Shown: in pieces, positions 9,696 to 17,987 of the stretch
Layout: every line of letters begins with the position of its first letter
How positions within the stretch are numbered: position 1 is the first letter of the stretch
Source: Oscillospiraceae bacterium
GTDB taxonomy: Bacteria; Bacillota; Clostridia; Oscillospirales; Oscillospiraceae
Length of the DNA: 64,000 nucleotides
Assembly (NCBI GenBank): GCA_910575815.1
Contig: CAJTFN010000007.1
Coordinates: 1 to 64,000, forward strand
Direction: 5' to 3'
Program-made: the position numbers and the translations under genes
The notes under the pieces: model-generated
Databases searched by the model: none
The model's input: only the letters and a program-made list of their open reading frames with translations
What the model was told of the DNA's origin: nothing

Positions 9696-10607
9696 CTATG
9701 TATTTTGAACGCGCCATGTTTCCAGCAGCGATACAATCACTTCCTCCATCTGTTGGACAGTGTAAGACTGCGGAAAGTATTGATGTAGCCGTGCTTGTTT
9801 GAAAACTACTTGTGCATGAGCGGAGTGTTCTGCGGAAAGCAGCTTCTCCATGACTTTGACCGTCAACGTCCCATCTTTGCTATGTTTTTTGATTTGTACC
9901 AGTTGACTTTTGGCTGGAATCACTTTCAACTTATCCATCACCGCTAAGAGGTCGGTCTGTTCTTGTTGCGACAGACAGGCAATGTGGTCCGCAGCAGTGG
10001 TAAAGGCCATCTTGTTCTCGTCTACTAATGCCAGTAGAGGCGGAATCAGCTTGGTTAAAGCGATGTAACGGGTGACGTTCAAGCCGCAACTCTCCCCAGC
10101 TTCCTGTGCAATCCTATCTCGACTTTTCAACTTGTGAACGCCGCGTTCACAAGTGAGGTCCTGCCGCTTTCCTTGATGTTTCAATGCCTCCATCTTCATT
10201 TTATAAGCAAAGGCTTTCTCGCTGGGAAGGATTTTCTCTCTCTGAAGGTTAGAATCAACCATGATTATGGTGGCTTCATCATCATCCAGGGACCGAATGA
10301 GCACCGGCATCGTTTCCCGGCCTGCCAGTTCGCTCCCCCGTTTGCGCCGGTGGCCCGCTATGATCTCATAGCCGCCCCCTGGCCGGGGACGGACGATGCC
10401 GGGGGACAGAACGCCACTTCGAGCGATACTCGCCACGGTTTTCTGCATCGCTTCATCGTCCCGAACCTGGAAGGGATGATCTTTGAAAGGAAACAGCTCT
10501 GTCAGTGGAACCTCCCGCACCTGTTCGCCGTTGGCCTCCGCCTCGCTGCTCGTTTGAAACAGATCGTCAAACCCGGCCAACTGTATCTTACTGGCGCTGC
10601 TTTTCAT
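9696..10607 (-). CDS. parB: ParB/RepB/Spo0J partition protein
   Basis: A 303-aa ParB-family CTPase and centromere-binding protein. The ParB/Srx N-domain (about 32-120) contains IVRPRPGGGYEIIAGHRRKR and SNLQREKILPSEKAFAY. A central HTH region follows (KSRDRIAQEAGESCGLNVTR). It starts 4 nt inside parA and so is translationally coupled. Together with ParA it would segregate an extrachromosomal form of the element. Followed by two terminators. Confidence 0.9.
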   Translation of the reverse strand: MKSSASKIQLAGFDDLFQTSSEAEANGEQVREVPLTELFPFKDHPFQVRDDEAMQKTVASIARSGVLSPGIVRPRPGGGYEIIAGHRRKRGSELAGRETMPVLIRSLDDDEATIIMVDSNLQREKILPSEKAFAYKMKMEALKHQGKRQDLTCERGVHKLKSRDRIAQEAGESCGLNVTRYIALTKLIPPLLALVDENKMAFTTAADHIACLSQQEQTDLLAVMDKLKVIPAKSQLVQIKKHSKDGTLTVKVMEKLLSAEHSAHAQVVFKQARLHQYFPQSYTVQQMEEVIVSLLETWRVQNT

Positions 10608-11389
10608 GACAAAACCTCCTGTGTCAACGCGGTGTAGGCGGCGGAGACTTTACCCGCAGGGTCATGGAGATAGATGCTCCGGCCCTCCGCGCTGGTTTCT
10701 GCCGCCCGGATGGACAGGGGAATAATGCTATCAAATATCCGCAGCTTGCTTCCGTAGGTGTTGCGGAGCAGCTCAATAATCTCCCGCGAGTAGTTGGTCC
10801 GCATATCCGCCATGGTGATGAGGATACCCGCGATCTCCAAAGCAGGATTGATTTTCCGTTTCACATTTGATATGGTACGGATAAGCTGCTCCATGCCGCG
10901 AAGGGAGAGGTAATGCGCCTGTGCGGGAATGATCACTTCATCCGCAGCAGCCAGGGCATTGATGGTCAGCATACCCAAGGAAGGGCAGCAGTCCAGCAAA
11001 ATCACATCGTAGCGGTCACGGACGCTGTTCAGATAGTCCCGCAGGATCGTCTCCCGGCTCATGGTATTTACCAGCGTGACCTCCAGGCCCGACAACTCGA
11101 TGTTAGCGGGGAGAAGGTCAACGCCCTCCGCATGATGAATAATGCCCTCGTCGGGGGCTTGCGGCTCATCCGAAATGACACGCCCCAGGATTTCAGCCAT
11201 CGTATTCTCCATCTGGTCAGGACGCTGATAGCCCAAGCTGGCGGTCAACGAACCCTGGGGATCTATATCAGCCAGGAGAACGCGTTTACCCTCACGCGCA
11301 AGACCAATTCCCAGATTGACCGCCGTTACGGTTTTGCCTACGCCGCCCTTTTGGTTGCAGAGGGCCGTGATTTTTGCTCTGTTTTTCAT
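10604..11389 (-). CDS. parA: ParA/Soj-type partition ATPase
   Basis: A 261-aa Walker-type ATPase with the deviant Walker A motif CNQKGGVGKTVTAVNL (about 9-24), ADIDPQGSLT, and a Walker B-like DVILLDCCPSLGMLTINAL. The start at MKNRAK is preceded by GGAGG with 8 nt spacing; an ATG four codons upstream overlaps that site. First gene of the parAB operon. Two TTTCGACA motifs lie in its upstream region. Confidence 0.92.
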   Translation of the reverse strand: MKNRAKITALCNQKGGVGKTVTAVNLGIGLAREGKRVLLADIDPQGSLTASLGYQRPDQMENTMAEILGRVISDEPQAPDEGIIHHAEGVDLLPANIELSGLEVTLVNTMSRETILRDYLNSVRDRYDVILLDCCPSLGMLTINALAAADEVIIPAQAHYLSLRGMEQLIRTISNVKRKINPALEIAGILITMADMRTNYSREIIELLRNTYGSKLRIFDSIIPLSIRAAETSAEGRSIYLHDPAGKVSAAYTALTQEVLS

Positions 11390-11432
11390 GTGCGATTCCT
11401 CCATAAAATATCTGGTGTGTCTTTCTTCGCTT

Positions 11433-11493
11433 TTTCGACACTATTCTACTGGATTCTGACAGTCGCACATTGTTTTTTCCCGTTGTTTCGACA
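11433..11493. repeat. two TTTCGACA direct repeats upstream of parA
   Basis: TTTCGACA occurs at 11433-11440 and 11486-11493, 53 bp apart (about five helical turns), in the parA leader. These are candidate operator or parS-like sites. Confidence 0.4.
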
Positions 11494-11509
11494 GATTTCC
11501 CTTTACCAA

Positions 11510-12526
11510 TTTGACTTGTCATCAGACGACGAATTAAATGGGGAGAGTTTTTCAATCCAAAATCAAAAAATTATGCTGGAGGACTTCGCCCGCCGGAATG
11601 GGTATCCCCGTTTCAAGCACTTCACTGATGACGGCGTTTCCGGCACCCGCTTTGACCGGCCCGGTTTTATGGCGATGATGGAGGAAGTCGAGGACGGCAA
11701 TGTGGAGGCAATCATCATCAAGGATATGTCCAGAATGGGCCGGGACTATCTGAAAGTCGGCCAGGTGATGGAAATTCTTCGCCAGCGGGGAGTGCGGCTG
11801 ATTGCCATTAACGACAATGTAGACACCGCCAAAGGGGACAATGATATGACCCCATTCTTGAATATCATGTACGAGTTTTATGCCCGCGACACGAGCCGCA
11901 AAATCAAGTCGGTATTCAAAGCCAAGGGTATGAGCGGAAAGCACCTGACCGGCTTTGTTCCCTATGGCTATCTCTGGGACGAAAAGCGGGAAAACTGGAT
12001 TGTGGACGGCGAGGCCGCTGATGTGGTACGACGCATCTACGCTATGACGCTGGAGGGCTATGGCCCGTTTCAAATCGCCAGCCGCCTGACCTCTGACAAA
12101 ATCGAGATGCCTGCTGTTCACATGGCGCGGCATGACGAGGGGCTGCACAAGACCAGGGACATCAAAGACCCCTGCAAGTGGTCTACCTCCACTGTTGTAA
12201 ACATTCTCAAACGGCGGGAATACTTGGGGCATACCGTCAACTTCAAGACCCGCAAGCACTTTAAGGATAAAAAGAGCCACTATGTTGACGAGAGCGAGTG
12301 GACGATTTTTGAGAATACCCATGAGGCCATCATCGACCAAGAAACTTTTGACAGCATACAGCGTATCCGAGGCAACGCCAAGCGCTATGCAGACGGCTTT
12401 GGCGAGGCCGCGCCGCTGACCGGGCTGATCTACTGTGCCGATTGCGGCGGCAAGATGTATGTTCACCGCACCTACAATGGCAAACGCACTCCGCAATATA
12501 CTTGCTCCCAATACAGCAAAGTCCCC
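11510..12526 (+). pseudogene. truncated large serine recombinase (plus strand)
   Basis: A plus-strand TndX-like recombinase. Readable protein begins with a garbled N-terminus (LYQFDLSSDDEL where LY.RLSSDDEL is expected), with no clear start codon. It then has GYPRFKHFTDDGVSGTRFDRP, IIKDMSRMGRDYLKVG, the Recombinase domain and a zinc ribbon (LIYCADCGGKMYVHR). It breaks off at about 12526 after the residues YSKVP. The remaining coiled-coil domain is gone, and the frame reads into the antisense strand of another recombinase. It is related to, but distinct from, the intact enzyme at 5.4-7.0 kb. Confidence 0.85.
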
Positions 12527-12529
12527 ATT

Positions 12530-13836
12530 TCCTGCTCATTGGAACGGCGCAGGGAGAGTGCCAGTTCTTTAAGCTGCTTCTGGTTTTCCTCCTGTTCCCG
12601 CTCCATTGCCGCCGTCAGCTTCACAAACCGCTGCTCTGACAGGATTCCCTTTGCCTTGTCGGTATACAGGTTCAAAAATATATCGTCAATCTCCCGGTTC
12701 CTCGCATCCAGCCGTTCCCGTTCCTTCTCCATCTCCGAAGCATCCGCCAGATACCGCCGCTCCATGCGGCTGCTAATCCGCTGGTAGAACGATTCCACGT
12801 CTTTCAACGCCATTGCCGCAAGTTCCTGAATATCCTTCAATACAAGGTTATATAAATCCCTGGCTTCCACCTTATGGCTGGTGCAGGCATCCTTCCCCAG
12901 CCGGTTATACGTCTGGCAGATATAATACGCCTTGTCTATCGGCTCCCGTTCCTCGCCGGTAAAGCGGTTCTTCCCGGTTCTGCCTACCTTCTCATAGCGT
13001 ACCTGCATGGACTTCCCGCAGGTGGCGCAGTAGATAATGCCGTGGAACAGGTTATAGAAGGGGCAGGCGTTCCCCTCCATGATGGGAGGGCGGCGGTCAA
13101 TCAGTTCCTGCACCTTCTCCCAGTCCTCCGGGCTTACGATGGCTTCATGGCAGCCCTCAAGGACTTCCCATTCCTCACGGGGAATGATGTCATAGGTATT
13201 GGAGCGGATTCCCTTCTGGTGCGTCCGGCAGACAAGATGTGCGCCCTTGTAAAACGGGTTCCGCAGGATATGGCTAATCCTTGCGCTCCCCCACGAATAA
13301 TAATTCACGTCACATTCCGTATTGCTTTTTACCCGTGTGATGGGGATTTTATCCTCCATCAGTTGTTTGGCTATCCGCATACACCCCCAGCCGTTTAAGG
13401 CAAGGTCATAGATTTTACGGATAGTAGGCGCTGTTTCCGGGTCAAGGATAAGGTGTCCCCTTTCCTCCGGGTCACGCATCAAGCCAAGGGGCGGCTGCCC
13501 GCCGCCAAACTTCCCCTGACGTGAGCGTGTCATACGACCAGCCAGCACTTTCTTTGAAATATCCCGGCTGTACATGTCATTCAGGATATTTTTAAACGGC
13601 GTAATGTCCATTTCCTGCCTTGTCAGGCTGTCCACGCCGTCCGTGACCGCTATATACCTTACATTGTGCTTTGGGAAAAAGATTTCGATATAACTGCCCG
13701 CTTCAATATAGTTCCTCCCAAGCCTTGAAAGGTCTTTGGTTATCACGCAGCCCACCTTCCCCGCTTCAATGTCGGCAATCAGACGCTTAAACGAAGGGCG
13801 GTTGAAATTCCTTCCCGTATACCCGTCGTCCGCCAA
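12530..13836 (-). pseudogene. serine recombinase fragment lacking both ends
   Basis: A minus-strand recombinase that starts abruptly at ADDGYTGRNFNRPSF. About 60 residues including the catalytic serine are missing. It keeps VITKDLSRLGRNYIEAG, the Recombinase domain and a zinc ribbon (IIYCATCGKSMQV, YICQTYN). It ends within the coiled coil at LSLRRSNEQE near 12530, where it meets the plus-strand fragment. An in-frame ATG at 13881 reads unrelated sequence and is not a credible start. Without the catalytic serine it cannot recombine DNA. Confidence 0.85.
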
Positions 13837-13905
13837 TGTCAAGCACGGAACAAAAATTAAATGTAAATAAACTATGAACACTTCCGAATGGTTTCAACTG
13901 CGGGA

Positions 13906-14226
13906 CTACTCGACCTCAGTATCAAAACACTTGGCATATCTGCTAATTAAATCTTCCAGCGCGGTGTGCCCGTTCTCGCAAAGTCGGTTCAGGTTTGTTT
14001 CATTTACAATGCCGGTGTCGTGAATCAGAATACCCAGCAGCCGAAGGGCTTCAAAAACCGCTCGTCTGTAATGGTACTCCATTTCACGTCGGTACAGCCA
14101 CCGGAGATTTCCGTTACAATCTCCCGAATGTTTTTGAGCGTCTACCATTAGGCTGAGTGATGCGAGGATACTGCAAACCCGGTCCTGATAGGCGGCTTCT
14201 GTCGTATCGGCAAATCTAATATCCAT
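13906..14226 (-). CDS. small hypothetical protein of the recombinase cassette
   Basis: I do not recognise this 106-aa protein. It is soluble and mostly helical, with a Tyr/Arg-rich centre (LRWLYRREMEYHYRRAVFEA) and a C-terminal NRLCENGHTALEDLISRYAK. A GGGGTG site precedes its ATG. It lies downstream of the small resolvase and the three large recombinases on the same strand, separated by a hairpin. A regulatory or directionality role is possible but not supported by sequence. Confidence 0.6.
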   Translation of the reverse strand: MDIRFADTTEAAYQDRVCSILASLSLMVDAQKHSGDCNGNLRWLYRREMEYHYRRAVFEALRLLGILIHDTGIVNETNLNRLCENGHTALEDLISRYAKCFDTEVE

Positions 14227-14256
14227 GGTATTTCACCCCAATTTTATACGGATTAA

Positions 14257-14292
14257 GGGCCTCTCCGTCCAAGTTCTTGGATGGAGAGGCCC
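14257..14292 (-). terminator. long hairpin downstream of the small resolvase
   Basis: GGGCCTCTCC (14257-14266) pairs with GGAGAGGCCC (14283-14292), and TCCAA pairs with TTGGA inside. The following T-tract is weak, so it may attenuate rather than fully terminate. Confidence 0.55.
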
Positions 14293-14302
14293 CTGCTTGG
14301 GA

Positions 14303-14686
14303 CTATCTGTAATCTGTCCTGCTTGTGTTCACCAACTCACGCAGTATCTCGGTGGCCGTCTGTGGCACAGCGCCGTCAGCACAGACCGCCTCAACAAACT
14401 GATCTTCCAGCCAGCGCAGATAAGCGTCCGTCCTTCCAACATCCCGCCCCAAGCGGGAGAGGTCTGCTACCAGCAGAAGGTCGATTTTCCCATCAGCCAC
14501 CGCACCGGAAACCTCGGCCAACCCACGGCGGGAGAAGTCTAACCCGCTGGCCTGTTCAGCAGTCGTGCCCACAACCTTAAAACCGTGCGCTTCCGCATAT
14601 GCCTCCAGACTGGCCTGTTGAGCCGCCAGCGCGTGTGCGTCAGGGTGTGCGACCCTGCAATAAATCCAGGCTCTTTTATTCTCCAT
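14303..14686 (-). CDS. small resolvase-domain protein without catalytic serine
   Basis: A 127-aa protein consisting only of a resolvase N-terminal domain. The position of the nucleophile reads IYCRVAHPD, where active enzymes have Y.RVS, so the catalytic serine is replaced by alanine. The later motif VADLSRLGRDVGRTDAYL is intact. No DNA-binding domain is present. It overlaps the start of the upstream recombinase gene's end by 11 nt. Its likely role is to assist or regulate the three adjacent large recombinases through resolvase-domain contacts. The start is ATG at MENKRAW, after AAGGAGA. Confidence 0.75.
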   Translation of the reverse strand: MENKRAWIYCRVAHPDAHALAAQQASLEAYAEAHGFKVVGTTAEQASGLDFSRRGLAEVSGAVADGKIDLLLVADLSRLGRDVGRTDAYLRWLEDQFVEAVCADGAVPQTATEILRELVNTSRTDYR

Positions 14687-16286
14687 CCTGATGATCTCCT
14701 TGCAAATCAAGTATCAGCTTTTTCAGCTCGTCCCGGTAATTCCAGACGGTTTCAATTCGCCCGCCAGGGTGGATGTGGACCTCTTTCAAAACATCCGCCA
14801 CAATCTCATCGGTAATTTCCTCTACCTCCTGATACTTTCCAAAGGCAGAAACAAAACCGTTCCGCAAGCTACCGTCCGTGTCCATATTCTCCAGCGAGGC
14901 CTCCAACTCGGTGATCTGGACAGCGGCATCGTCCCGCTGTTTTGCGGCGGCGGCTTTTGCGGTGAGATATTCCGCCTTGCTGATCTCGCCCAATGCAAAG
15001 GATTCATAGAGGCCGCTGACCTGCTGGGAAAGCCGCTGGTGTTTCTCCCGCAGTCCCGCGAGTTTTTTCCTCGTGGCGGTAATATCCTTTTTCCGGCCCT
15101 GGCACTGTTCCTCCCATAACCGTCTCAGTTCCACCGCTATCAACGCCTGCATACGAAGCCCTTCGGACACAGTATCCAGAACGTCCGCTTCGGGTATCCT
15201 CACCCTGCAAGTATAGGCGGAATTCATGCGAGAAGTACGGCACACGAAATACGGCGCTGACCCCTGTACCCGACTCATGGCATAGCCGCAGGTTGCACAG
15301 CGGACTTTCTTCTGCAAGGGATGCCTATGATTTTTGACCGCTCCGCATTCCAAGGCTCGTATTGCCGCTTGTGCGCGGTCAAATTCTTCCTGAGTAACAA
15401 TACCCTCATGGGTATCGTCTACAACTATCCAGTCCTCACGGTCAACCCGAACCACATGGGCATGACCGATCCGGTCACGAGTATGCTTCCCATAGACAAC
15501 CCTGCCCACATACCGTTCATCCCGCAGGATGCCATAAATCAGACCGCCCGTCCAAAAGTTTTCGTCAAACAGATTGTTCCATTTGGTGCGGGTACACCCA
15601 GCCGCCCGCTTGTAAAGCATGGGAGTAGGTACGCCCTCCGCGTTGAGCTGCCGTGCAAGCTGTTCCTTCCTCTGGCCGTCCGCCGTCATGCGAAAAATAC
15701 GCCGCACCGTCTCCGCCGCCTCCGGGTCTATCACAAGGCGGCTTCTGTCAGCCGGGTCCTTGACGTAACCATAGGGAGCAAAAGGGGAAAGAAAGTCTCC
15801 CTGCTGGGCGCGGAAACGCTTTGCGCTCCGCACCTTCCGGGACAGGTCCCGGCTGTATAGGTCGTATATGAGGGCCTTAAAGGAGGTTTCCAGGCTGTCA
15901 ATATCGGCTGGCCGGATGCTGTCAAAGCCATCATTGACGGCGATAAACCGCACTCCCAGGAAGGGGAATACGCTGGAAATGTAGTTGCCGACTGTAAGAT
16001 AATCACGGCCAAACCGGGATAAATCCTTCACCACGATACATTGGATTTTCCCCGCCCGCACCTGGGCGATCATTGCTTGAAAGCCGGGACGCTCGAAGTT
16101 TTTGCCGCTCCATCCGTCATCACAGAACTCGACTACATGGGAATCCGCCAATTCCGGGGTGCGGCTGATAACAGCGTCCAGCAGGTTTCTCTGGTTCGTG
16201 ACGCTGTTGGATTCGATCTTCCCGTCTTTTCCTAAATCAACGTCCTCAGCAGACAACCGGATGTATTTAGCGGTCACGCCGGTCAT
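14676..16286 (-). CDS. large serine recombinase 3 of a tandem triplet
   Basis: A 536-aa recombinase. The resolvase domain has catalytic serine in AKYIRLSAEDVD and VVKDLSRFGRDYLTVG. The Recombinase domain spans about 170-290, the zinc ribbon is RCATCGYAMSR...YFVCRTSRM...YTCRV (about 330-380), and a coiled coil covers about 400-470. The C-terminus ends with YRDELKKLILDL, typical of the triplet. It overlaps the upstream recombinase by 4 nt (ATGA). Triplets of large serine recombinases occur in some streptococcal and clostridial conjugative elements, where all are thought to act together; here that is inference. Confidence 0.9.
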   Translation of the reverse strand: MTGVTAKYIRLSAEDVDLGKDGKIESNSVTNQRNLLDAVISRTPELADSHVVEFCDDGWSGKNFERPGFQAMIAQVRAGKIQCIVVKDLSRFGRDYLTVGNYISSVFPFLGVRFIAVNDGFDSIRPADIDSLETSFKALIYDLYSRDLSRKVRSAKRFRAQQGDFLSPFAPYGYVKDPADRSRLVIDPEAAETVRRIFRMTADGQRKEQLARQLNAEGVPTPMLYKRAAGCTRTKWNNLFDENFWTGGLIYGILRDERYVGRVVYGKHTRDRIGHAHVVRVDREDWIVVDDTHEGIVTQEEFDRAQAAIRALECGAVKNHRHPLQKKVRCATCGYAMSRVQGSAPYFVCRTSRMNSAYTCRVRIPEADVLDTVSEGLRMQALIAVELRRLWEEQCQGRKKDITATRKKLAGLREKHQRLSQQVSGLYESFALGEISKAEYLTAKAAAAKQRDDAAVQITELEASLENMDTDGSLRNGFVSAFGKYQEVEEITDEIVADVLKEVHIHPGGRIETVWNYRDELKKLILDLQGDHQDGE

Positions 16287-17986
16287 GCGGACACCGCCTC
16301 TCCCTCTGCCGCCAGCAGCCGGAGCAGGGCATTGTATTCATCCCGGTAACGCAAAGTGATGGATACATGATTCTCTGCGTCAATTTCTACCCGCTCAATC
16401 AGGGCGTGGGCCATATCCGCCGTCAACGCCTGTTCTTCCCGGAACTGGCCGCAGGCGGTGAGCCAGGGGTTTTCCATGGTCTGCTGGCGTTCGTCCTTCT
16501 GCCGCTGTTCCAGCTCATCCAACCGGGCCTGCGCCCTTTCCATATCGGAGCGGTACTGCCGCTTCATTTCCGTGTATTCCCGCTCTGACATCAGTTTATC
16601 AGCGTAATTCTGATACAAGCTGTCATAGAGCATTTCCGCACGGCTTAGGGCCTGCCTTGCAGCAGCGATCTCCCGCTTGACAGCCGCCTCCCGACCCGCC
16701 GCTTTTGCTGATGTGCTGTACTGGCGCACCAACTTATCCAAATCCCCAGCCAGTGCGATCTCCTGCTGTAACGTGTCCCAAAGAAGCTCAATCAGCTTCG
16801 TCTCATGGAAATACTTCTTTGGGCAGGAAGCAAGATCATTGGAGTGGGTCTGGCAGATGTAAACATAGTAGCGTCTCCCGATACTGCTGTTCACGTTTTT
16901 ATATCTCACCAGGGGCCGCTTGCAGTCCGCGCAGTAGACCAGCTTTCGGAGAATATTGGGTGTTGCACCCAATCCGTCATATTTTCCCTCTCGCGCATGA
17001 TAGGTGCTTTTGGCGTCCTCTGCCATCCGCTGAACCGCTTGAAAGGTTTCTTCATCCACCAGAGGTTCATGGGTATTGCGGACGATAATCCACTCGGATT
17101 TTGGTACACGGCAGGTCTTTCTGCCCTCAGAAAGCCCGGAGCGTTTCCTTCCCTGCACCATATGACCCAGGTAAACCTCGCTGGACAGTATGTTTTTAAC
17201 GGAGCATACGTTCCAAATCGCGTTGGCATATCGTTCGGATTTTGAATTACCTTTCAAATAGTGATAGCGGCCAGGAGAGGGGATATTCCGCTCGTTCAGC
17301 TTCCGGGCAATATTCTGATAGCTTATGCCGGAGAGCCGCCATTGAAAGATTTCTCGAATCACGGGCGCAATTTCCGGGTCTGGCTCAATGCGGTGGTAAT
17401 CGTCGGCGCATTTCTGATAACCGTAAATCGCCCAGTTACCGATAAACTCCCCGTTCCGCTGTTTTGCCGCGAATACAGGCAGCAGCTTCCTGGAAATGTC
17501 CTTGCTGTAAACCTCGTTGATGATATTTTTCAGCGGCACAATATAGCCGTCCTGGGACCGTTCAGCAGTCAGCGTATCAAAATTATCGTTGACAGCAATA
17601 AACCGCACATCCAGAAGTGGGAAAATCCGTTCCAGATAGTTGCCGGTTTCCCGGTAGTTACGGCCAAACCGGGATAAATCCTTGACCACAATGCAGTCCA
17701 CTTTCCCGGCCCGCACATCCTCCATCAGCCGTTCAAACTCCGGGCGGTCGAAGTTGGTCCCTGTCCGTCCGTTGTCGCAGTAGAGGTCGTAGACCTGCAT
17801 ATCTGGCTGGCTGTCAATGTAGCTCTGAATCAATTCCCGCTGATTGATGATCGTATCCGCTCCGGGCTTTCCGCTGTCCTCCACCGACAGCCGGACATAG
17901 CCGCCCGCCTGATATACCCGCTTGGGCTTTTCTGCGGGGGCCGCTACCGGCAGAATGGGATTGACCTTGCGTTTCGTCCTCGCCAC
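16283..17986 (-). CDS. large serine recombinase 2 of the tandem triplet
   Basis: A 567-aa recombinase with a basic N-terminal extension (ARTKRKVNPILP). The catalytic serine is in GYVRLSVEDSGKP and the later motif is VVKDLSRFGRNYRETG (Asn in place of the usual Asp). The zinc ribbon is LVYCADCKRPLVR...YICQTHS, followed by a long coiled coil (about 430-520) and RYRDEYNALL near the end. The GTG start, preceded by GGGAGG, lies one base beyond the TGA of the upstream recombinase. A longer frame open to 18088 overlaps that gene and lacks a ribosome site. Confidence 0.9.
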   Translation of the reverse strand: MARTKRKVNPILPVAAPAEKPKRVYQAGGYVRLSVEDSGKPGADTIINQRELIQSYIDSQPDMQVYDLYCDNGRTGTNFDRPEFERLMEDVRAGKVDCIVVKDLSRFGRNYRETGNYLERIFPLLDVRFIAVNDNFDTLTAERSQDGYIVPLKNIINEVYSKDISRKLLPVFAAKQRNGEFIGNWAIYGYQKCADDYHRIEPDPEIAPVIREIFQWRLSGISYQNIARKLNERNIPSPGRYHYLKGNSKSERYANAIWNVCSVKNILSSEVYLGHMVQGRKRSGLSEGRKTCRVPKSEWIIVRNTHEPLVDEETFQAVQRMAEDAKSTYHAREGKYDGLGATPNILRKLVYCADCKRPLVRYKNVNSSIGRRYYVYICQTHSNDLASCPKKYFHETKLIELLWDTLQQEIALAGDLDKLVRQYSTSAKAAGREAAVKREIAAARQALSRAEMLYDSLYQNYADKLMSEREYTEMKRQYRSDMERAQARLDELEQRQKDERQQTMENPWLTACGQFREEQALTADMAHALIERVEIDAENHVSITLRYRDEYNALLRLLAAEGEAVSA

Positions 17987-17987
17987 C

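Noticed and set aside
10913-12787. A 624-codon plus-strand frame as a single gene
   Set aside because: Its first part is antisense to parA, its middle is the broken recombinase, and its end is antisense to the second recombinase fragment.
14227-14302. A tRNA-like attachment site at the recombinase cassette edge
   Set aside because: The sequence is a simple terminator-like hairpin without cloverleaf features.
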